A DNA stretch of 7,313 nucleotides. It comes from Alphaproteobacteria bacterium. Its GTDB lineage: Bacteria > Pseudomonadota > Alphaproteobacteria > Micavibrionales > Micavibrionaceae. Location: assembly GCA_021776015.1 (NCBI GenBank), contig JAJFGT010000024.1, positions 1 to 7,313 of the forward strand. The letters are read 5' to 3'. The translations under genes were made by a program, and so were the position numbers. The notes under the pieces were generated by a model. It worked only from the letters and a program-made list of their open reading frames with translations, did no database searches and was not told the origin of the DNA. Below are positions 1 to 4,327 of the stretch, piece after piece. Every line of letters begins with the position of its first letter. Positions within the stretch are counted from its first letter, which is position 1.

Positions 1-246
1 GAACAAAAACAAATCAAGAATATCGAAAGCAAAGATCTGTGCGCGTAATTTGGAGGCTGTATAAGGCGCATGGCACAGCATGACGGGTTTTTGATTGAGA
101 AAAACTCCTGCCTGTCCATGAGGGAGTGTTTTAAATTCACCGTCTGTTGTTAAAATATGAGCCTTCTTTGGGGCAAGGGTACAGGCAGAGATGTCAGGAA
201 GTTGAATTTCTATCTGTGGCTGTTTTTCTTGAAGGTCAGGGCTCAT
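1..246 (-). CDS. N-terminal part of a probable DinG/Rad3-like ATP-dependent DNA helicase (3' end outside window)
   Basis: An open frame of 82 codons starts with ATG at 246-244 and runs off the left edge without a stop. The peptide opens MSPDLQEKQPQIEIQLPD and contains ILTTDGEF, a VMLCHAPYTASKLRAQ segment (residues 55-70) and FDILDLFLF at the edge. The LCHAP...A..L followed by a D-hydrophobic-L-E/D-L-F-x-F pattern is what I remember at the N-terminus of alphaproteobacterial DinG-type helicases, ahead of their Walker A domain. Those enzymes are superfamily 2 helicases that unwind DNA, often linked to repair. No helicase motif falls inside the window, so the name rests on this N-terminal resemblance alone. 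There is no clear Shine-Dalgarno before the ATG (the upstream bases read GTGTCTTCC), but no other start fits. It follows the methyltransferase gene on the same strand after 94 bases and may have its own promoter. Confidence 0.6.
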   Translation of the reverse strand, partial: MSPDLQEKQPQIEIQLPDISACTLAPKKAHILTTDGEFKTLPHGQAGVFLNQKPVMLCHAPYTASKLRAQIFAFDILDLFLF

Positions 247-270
247 GGAAGACACACTAACCGTGTTTAG

Positions 271-288
271 TTGTATTTTAAAATACAA
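271..288. repeat. Perfect 18-bp palindrome in the leader of the helicase-like gene
   Basis: TTGTATTTTAAAATACAA is identical to its own reverse complement over all 18 bases. It lies 25 bases upstream of the helicase-like ATG and just downstream of a candidate -10 element (TATGAT, minus strand, 300-305). A dimeric repressor bound here would sit at about +5 to +22 of the predicted transcript. It does not match the LexA-type GTTC-N7-GTTC site known from alphaproteobacteria. Its AT-only core makes it a poor transcription terminator, so an operator is the likelier reading. The regulator cannot be named from sequence. Confidence 0.4.
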
Positions 289-320
289 AGTTTGTGATGA
301 TCATAAACTACACAAAGTTT
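285..320. repeat. Direct repeat ACAAAGTTT, two copies 27 bases apart
   Basis: ACAAAGTTT occurs at 285-293 and again at 312-320 in the same orientation, in the 94-base gap between the methyltransferase stop and the helicase-like start. The first copy overlaps the end of the 18-bp palindrome. The two copies flank an ATGATCAT palindrome at 297-304. They are short and the region is AT-rich, so chance is possible, but their placement around the candidate -10 element suggests a regulatory region. Confidence 0.3.
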
Positions 321-328
321 TTTGAAAA
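300..328 (-). promoter_or_regulatory. Candidate promoter for the helicase-like gene
   Basis: Reading the minus strand, TATGAT (300-305) is a good -10 hexamer, and TTTTCA (323-328), 17 bases upstream, matches 4 of 6 positions of TTGACA. Transcription would start near 293, giving a leader of about 47 bases that contains the 18-bp palindrome. This would let the helicase-like gene be expressed independently of the upstream operon. The -35 is weak and promoter consensus in this lineage is uncertain. Confidence 0.3.
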
Positions 329-340
329 AAGGGGGTGTAT

Positions 341-1003
341 TCATTCAGTCAGATTAATGTTTTTATCAGGCTCTGAACTTTCAAAGAAGCGGAGTTCAAT
401 ATAGTCCCATTTTACATCTTCACGTCCAACTGTCTTGTCTTCTGTTCGTCCTAAATGTTTAAAGAATATATTATGTTCTATACAAAATTTTTGAATCTCT
501 TCAAGGGGAACGTCAAATGTTTTACGTCCTTTTGGAGCGGCACCTCTTCGGATTGTTATGTGAGCATATGTATCTTTTTGAGCCAAAGACTGAAGAGATT
601 TATAGGTGTTCTGTCGTTCCTTAGGCCCTAAATTATGAAGAAATGCTCCGACTAATATAATATCAAATCGTTGTTTTCTGGCTTTTGTCTTAAGGAAATC
701 TGGCGCTGTATCTTCAAGGTAGCAAATGCGAGAATGATTATTGTGTTTTTGAGCCTGTGTCAGCATGCCCAGCGATCCATCGACACCGAGGACATTCAAT
801 CCTTGCTCAGCCATCCACAAGGAATCTCGTCCTGACCCACATCCAATATCTATCGCCCAAAGATCGTTTTTATTCTCAAGATTAAGTATCGTTTTTGTGA
901 AATCAGGGAGTATATCTAAGATTATTTTTGAATTATAAAGCGAAGCGAGTAACGGAGCTTCACGATTATAGGTCAATAAATTTTCTTTAATATACTCTTT
1001 CAC
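341..1003 (-). CDS. Class I SAM-dependent methyltransferase, substrate unknown
   Basis: A 220-residue cytoplasmic protein with the Rossmann-type methyltransferase signature. Motif I is IDIGCGSGRDS (residues 51-61), which binds S-adenosylmethionine. The acidic residue ending strand 2 is D75 in VLGVDGS, and the motif IV region is FDIILVGAFLHNL (113-125). No membrane segment is visible. The start is GTG (1003-1001), eight bases after the stop of the channel gene. The next in-frame methionine (residue 64) would remove motif I, so GTG is the only sensible start. No strong Shine-Dalgarno precedes it, so translation may be coupled to the upstream gene. It is the last gene of the four-gene minus-strand cluster. 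The fold is clear. The substrate (small molecule, protein or RNA) cannot be deduced, and the C-terminal third (about 150-220) shows no motif I recognise. Confidence 0.85.
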   Translation of the reverse strand: MKEYIKENLLTYNREAPLLASLYNSKIILDILPDFTKTILNLENKNDLWAIDIGCGSGRDSLWMAEQGLNVLGVDGSLGMLTQAQKHNNHSRICYLEDTAPDFLKTKARKQRFDIILVGAFLHNLGPKERQNTYKSLQSLAQKDTYAHITIRRGAAPKGRKTFDVPLEEIQKFCIEHNIFFKHLGRTEDKTVGREDVKWDYIELRFFESSEPDKNINLTE

Positions 1004-1011
1004 AGGGATCT

Positions 1012-2160
1012 TTACGCCACTTTTTTATTTTCTGGGGGCACAAAAATTTCAGGGCGATCGGCAGGAAGTGTCTCGATGTAGAGAGATTGGCTTGGAAAGG
1101 CAAAGCCAGTTCCTGCTTTTTCTTCAACGAGTCCTTTGATAAAGAAAGCAAACTCTTCTTTAATCTCAAGCCATTCTTTCCAATTTGTTGTTTTCGTAAA
1201 GCAATAGATCATAAGGTCAATAGAGCTATCGTTGAAACTGTCAATATGGATGAGTGTTGAAACTTTGTTAGAGGTTTCAAATTTATCATTGTTCATAACA
1301 TAGTGGGTGATTCCATCACGGATCATTTGAAGCTGATCAATATTACTGGAGTAGGAGAGGCCTAACTTCCAATAAATACGCCGATTTGTCATACGACTGA
1401 AGTTCGTGACTGCGGCATCTGATAATTGAGAGTTTGGGACATGGACGGGCGCTTTGTCAAAGCGTCTAATTCTTGTCGAGCGGAGTCCTATATCTTCAAC
1501 AACACCTTCGACAATACCGTCAACTTTAATCCAATCTCCATCCAAAAACCGATGTTCAGCAATAATGGTCAGCCCACCAATGAGGTTTTTAAATAAATCT
1601 TGGGCACCAAGGGCAACCGCGGCTCCAAATAACCCGAGACCCGCAAGCATAGGGCCAACTTGAATGCCCCATATTTCAAGAATAATAGCGGCACCGATAA
1701 ACACTGTTAAAAACTTTATAACTTTGAATATCCATTGTGTCATAGCAGGTGTTAAAATCTCACTTAATGAATTTACGCTATAGCTAAGAGGAGTAATGGC
1801 GCGGAACAGCATCCAGAAAATGGTGAAGGCAATCATGGATTGAACGATACTGGCAAAGCTACTCCCAAGAGTTTCATCTACGCCAGCATATTTCAAAGCA
1901 AAATAAGCCCCAAAGATAATAGGAATAAATTTCAAAGGAGGTTTTAGAGCATTAATAAGTTTGTCATCAATCTCTGTTGTCGTTCTCTCTGTCCATTTAT
2001 GAAGACGGTCAATAACATAGCGACTAAAGACACCGCGAATGACCAAAAATCCAAAGAAGATTAAAAGGGCAATGATGATTTTTCCAATATCAATCCCCAT
2101 AAATCCATTGTGCCAAACATCTTGGGTTTGTGCCCAAATCGTTTCTAAATCTGTTTTCAT
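1012..2160 (-). CDS. MscS-family mechanosensitive ion channel
   Basis: A 382-residue inner-membrane channel of the small-conductance mechanosensitive family, whose members open under membrane tension to release solutes after hypo-osmotic shock. Hydrophobic segments lie near residues 24-43, 76-93, 101-126 and 143-167. They precede the pore-lining helix at about 169-200, which has the Gly/Ala-rich pattern LAGLGLFGAAVALGAQDLFKN typical of MscS TM3. The beta domain follows, with FLDGDWIKVDGIVEGVVEDIG (205-225) and the HVPNSQLSDAAVTNFSR stretch (240-256), then the alpha/beta C-terminal domain. With about five membrane helices and 382 residues it is larger than E. coli MscS (286) and closer in size to YbdG/YnaI-like members. 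The ATG start has an AAAAGG Shine-Dalgarno 7 bases upstream. It starts 11 bases after the symporter gene and ends 8 bases before the methyltransferase, consistent with one transcript. Confidence 0.95.
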   Translation of the reverse strand: MKTDLETIWAQTQDVWHNGFMGIDIGKIIIALLIFFGFLVIRGVFSRYVIDRLHKWTERTTTEIDDKLINALKPPLKFIPIIFGAYFALKYAGVDETLGSSFASIVQSMIAFTIFWMLFRAITPLSYSVNSLSEILTPAMTQWIFKVIKFLTVFIGAAIILEIWGIQVGPMLAGLGLFGAAVALGAQDLFKNLIGGLTIIAEHRFLDGDWIKVDGIVEGVVEDIGLRSTRIRRFDKAPVHVPNSQLSDAAVTNFSRMTNRRIYWKLGLSYSSNIDQLQMIRDGITHYVMNNDKFETSNKVSTLIHIDSFNDSSIDLMIYCFTKTTNWKEWLEIKEEFAFFIKGLVEEKAGTGFAFPSQSLYIETLPADRPEIFVPPENKKVA

Positions 2161-2167
2161 CGTAAAG

Positions 2168-2173
2168 CCTTTT
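2168..2173 (-). promoter_or_regulatory. Ribosome binding site of the MscS gene, overlapping the symporter stop
   Basis: On the minus strand AAAAGG ends 7 bases before the channel ATG. Its first two bases are part of the TAA stop (2174-2172) of the preceding symporter gene. The overlap suggests ribosomes finishing the symporter can help initiate the channel. It is the clearest Shine-Dalgarno among the minus-strand genes. Confidence 0.6.
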
Positions 2174-3548
2174 AAAGTGAAGTGTTGTTTCGTGTAACTT
2201 TAAGAAAGAACATCTCTCCTAAATACCCTAATAGGCATATTGTGGCAGTAACAGCCGTAGGGATAACTGTGTTAAGAACCTCTGCAAAATATCCATTGAA
2301 AAACATATAGGTATAAACAGATAAGCCAACAAAAAGCGCAAATATACATGTATAGTCTTTATATTTACGTTCTGTCTTTCCCCAAAGCATAGCTGCTATT
2401 AAAACAGGAGCAAGGATATAAGCAAAGGAGAAAGCTTTTAAAACAAATTCCATTGTCTCATCCGCTATAGAGGCCGCCAATGCCATTGTGCCCAAGAGTC
2501 CTAAGGCTGCATATCGAGATGTTTTTACAAATTGTTCTCTCTCTGTAGAAATATCAATTTTGCGAACATTCTTTGACCACGCTGAGGTAAAGATTTGAAC
2601 TTGCGTATCAATGGTGGACATAACGGCGGTAAGGGTGAAAATTCCAAGAGACGCCAAAATAATGGGGGAGAGTGCCTGTTCTTGGAAAAGGGAGAAAAAT
2701 GTAAAGCTATGCCCTAGTTCAACCCCCCAGGTTTTAACAATAATAATGGTGGCTATTATAAAAATAAAGAAAAAGACACCAGATAAAATTAGAGATTTAC
2801 GGGCAACTTCTGCTGATCCTGCAGACATAACACGTTGCCATGCATCAGCATTACTGACGATTAGGACAAATGTAAAAAGAAGAAAGCCCCATTTTTTACT
2901 GTCATCTAATTCTATAAATTCACGAGTAACTTCAGAGAGTGATGGAAAAGGAAGAAAAATGGCCGCCATGAATGCAATTAGAAAAAGAATAAGCCATTGC
3001 ATTACATCAGTTTGAATGATTGTAATATATCCTCCAAGATAGACATAGATAGAAATGATTGTTGCCGTAATAAAAATTCCATATGTACTTGGGATCCCGA
3101 CAAGAGCACCAAGAACTGTTCCCGCGATTAAAAGCTGTGCTGTTCCAAAAAGGACAGCTTTTCCAATAATAATAAAGCTTCCAAAATGTTGTGTAAGAGA
3201 GCCTATTCGTCTGTGTAAAATATCAGGGACATTCACATCCTGGTACAGAATGCCTTCTGTATGAATAGTTTTTGCAAAGAAACTAAGAAAAATATACCCT
3301 AAAAGAGTACCTAGTGGAAACCATAACAAACCATATCCAACAAGTAATCCTAAGGTTAAAAGAATAAAAACGCCTCCTCCATTAAATTGCCCTGCAAGCA
3401 TGGAGCATGTCGTAGAAAAGACACCTAAATTTCTGCTTCCAATTACATAACCTTCATGGCTTTGTTTGGTATAAGCACGAAAACTTAGAGCAAATAATAT
3501 AAGAATATAGAGAGCAAGAAAGAAAAGAGCATATGCAAGAAGTGTCAT
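2172..3548 (-). CDS. Sodium:solute symporter family (SSF, PutP-type) transporter
   Basis: A 458-residue, highly hydrophobic inner-membrane protein with a dozen or so membrane helices. The family (PutP, SGLT, PanF) imports proline, sugars, vitamins or acids with Na+ on a LeuT-like fold. Family signatures are SRNLGVFSTTCSMLAGQF in helix 1 (38-55), YVYLGGYITIIQTDVMQW (168-185), the SNADAWQRVMSA loop (232-243, like the D-x-WQR motif of relatives) and LTAVMSTIDTQ (306-316). The Ser-Thr pair at 311-312 aligns with the Na+ ligands Ser340/Thr341 of PutP. By hand alignment Gln54 stands where PutP has Asp55. The protein is slightly short for the family (about 500) but looks complete. The substrate cannot be assigned. 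No fused kinase domain is present. The ATG start is 9 bases after the pilin-like gene, with only a weak AGG upstream. Confidence 0.9.
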   Translation of the reverse strand: MTLLAYALFFLALYILILFALSFRAYTKQSHEGYVIGSRNLGVFSTTCSMLAGQFNGGGVFILLTLGLLVGYGLLWFPLGTLLGYIFLSFFAKTIHTEGILYQDVNVPDILHRRIGSLTQHFGSFIIIGKAVLFGTAQLLIAGTVLGALVGIPSTYGIFITATIISIYVYLGGYITIIQTDVMQWLILFLIAFMAAIFLPFPSLSEVTREFIELDDSKKWGFLLFTFVLIVSNADAWQRVMSAGSAEVARKSLILSGVFFFIFIIATIIIVKTWGVELGHSFTFFSLFQEQALSPIILASLGIFTLTAVMSTIDTQVQIFTSAWSKNVRKIDISTEREQFVKTSRYAALGLLGTMALAASIADETMEFVLKAFSFAYILAPVLIAAMLWGKTERKYKDYTCIFALFVGLSVYTYMFFNGYFAEVLNTVIPTAVTATICLLGYLGEMFFLKVTRNNTSL

Positions 3549-3557
3549 AAAATGAGC

Positions 3558-4259
3558 CTATCGTATAATCAATGTATGGTAGAATACATTGTGACTGGGG
3601 GTTGTAAGTGTAACACAGGCGCTCTGTTGTCCTGCTGTACGTGCATCATCATTATTGGGAGCGGCACCGTTGGCAAATGCTCCAATATATTTGGTCAGAG
3701 TTAGTGCTGTTGCATCTGTGGGGAGTGTCTCAGGCGTTGTTATTTTCAGGAGTCGATTGATCTCTTCACATGTAGAATCTTTTATTTCTTGTAGGTAAAG
3801 GACAAGATCGCCTACAGCAGCCGTTCCTACACCATCAATTTCGTGAGCTCCTGAAAAAATCCAATCTTCAGGTGTATTGAGGGCTTTATATGGAGGGAGA
3901 AGATATTGCTGTCCGCCTCCATTGACATTAAAAATATGGCAGGATTTGTCTGCAGGCGCTCCCGCATTGACGTACCCTGTTAGCTGAGGGGCTTCAAAGC
4001 TTAGATCGTTTTCAGAGCATCCATTCGAAAATTGAATATTTTGAAGAGACGTTGCAATGGATTGGGCATATTTAAGAATATGGCTCGCCTCTATTTTAGC
4101 GTTGCCGTCGGTTAGAAGCGTTTTTCCTCCTCTATCTCCTTTGGAAAGCGCAAAGGCAAGACCTGCCATAAGAGCAATCGCGATCAGAATGAGGAAAAGG
4201 GCATTCCCTTGTTCATGAGTTGTTTTTATGAGTTTGTAAGGATTATCTTGATTTTTCAT
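3558..4259 (-). CDS. Single-pass pilin-like envelope protein of unknown function
   Basis: A 233-residue protein with a short charged N-terminus, one hydrophobic helix at about 19-39 beginning GNALFLILIAIALMAG, and a long soluble remainder that should lie outside the inner membrane. The layout (short leader, Gly before a hydrophobic helix, globular domain) resembles type IV prepilins. However, the usual Glu at +5 after a Gly cleavage site is missing, so processing is doubtful. Four cysteines (81, 107, 164, 215) could form two disulfides. NGCSEND (79-85), APADKSCHIF (101-110) and a glycine-rich NGGGQQY (113-119) are motifs I recall from uncharacterised alphaproteobacterial proteins, particularly of Micavibrio-like bacteria. 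It is the first gene of the minus-strand operon. The ATG is preceded by GAAAGCCC, a poor Shine-Dalgarno. I can give no function beyond a likely envelope location. Confidence 0.75.
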   Translation of the reverse strand: MKNQDNPYKLIKTTHEQGNALFLILIAIALMAGLAFALSKGDRGGKTLLTDGNAKIEASHILKYAQSIATSLQNIQFSNGCSENDLSFEAPQLTGYVNAGAPADKSCHIFNVNGGGQQYLLPPYKALNTPEDWIFSGAHEIDGVGTAAVGDLVLYLQEIKDSTCEEINRLLKITTPETLPTDATALTLTKYIGAFANGAAPNNDDARTAGQQSACVTLTTPSHNVFYHTLIIR

Positions 4260-4327
4260 GGGCTTTCGGTCACAAATGGAGGCTTAACAGGTTCAATATT
4301 GACACACATCATATCATAGAAAATAAA
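4260..4327. promoter_or_regulatory. Divergent promoter region between the operon and lysS
   Basis: Only 68 bases separate two divergent start codons, so both promoters should lie here or just inside the genes. For the minus-strand operon there are two overlapping TATGAT -10-like hexamers (4313-4318 and 4308-4313). The first has TTGTGT (4337-4342, inside lysS) 18 bases upstream. For lysS there is a perfect TTGACA at 4299-4304, but at 17 bases from it lies only AATAAA (4322-4327), which abuts the ATG and would put the transcript start inside the gene. The -35 may therefore be fortuitous. The 10-bp palindrome TCAATATTGA (4293-4302) overlaps TTGACA. Neither promoter is firmly placed. Confidence 0.35.

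Noticed and set aside
293..308. CRP/FNR-like site around TGTGATGATCATAAAC
   Set aside because: The left half TGTGA is good but the right half TAAAC matches TCACA poorly; too weak to name a regulator.
318..335. TTTTTTGAAAAAAGGGGG as a terminator after the methyltransferase gene
   Set aside because: The inverted repeat is only A/T pairs with a single-base loop and no G/C stem, so it would not act as a normal intrinsic terminator.
2611..3015. Plus-strand open frame of 134 codons inside the symporter gene
   Set aside because: It is antisense to clear SSF transporter sequence, and its Lys/Arg/Ile-rich translation looks like a frame shadow of a hydrophobic protein.
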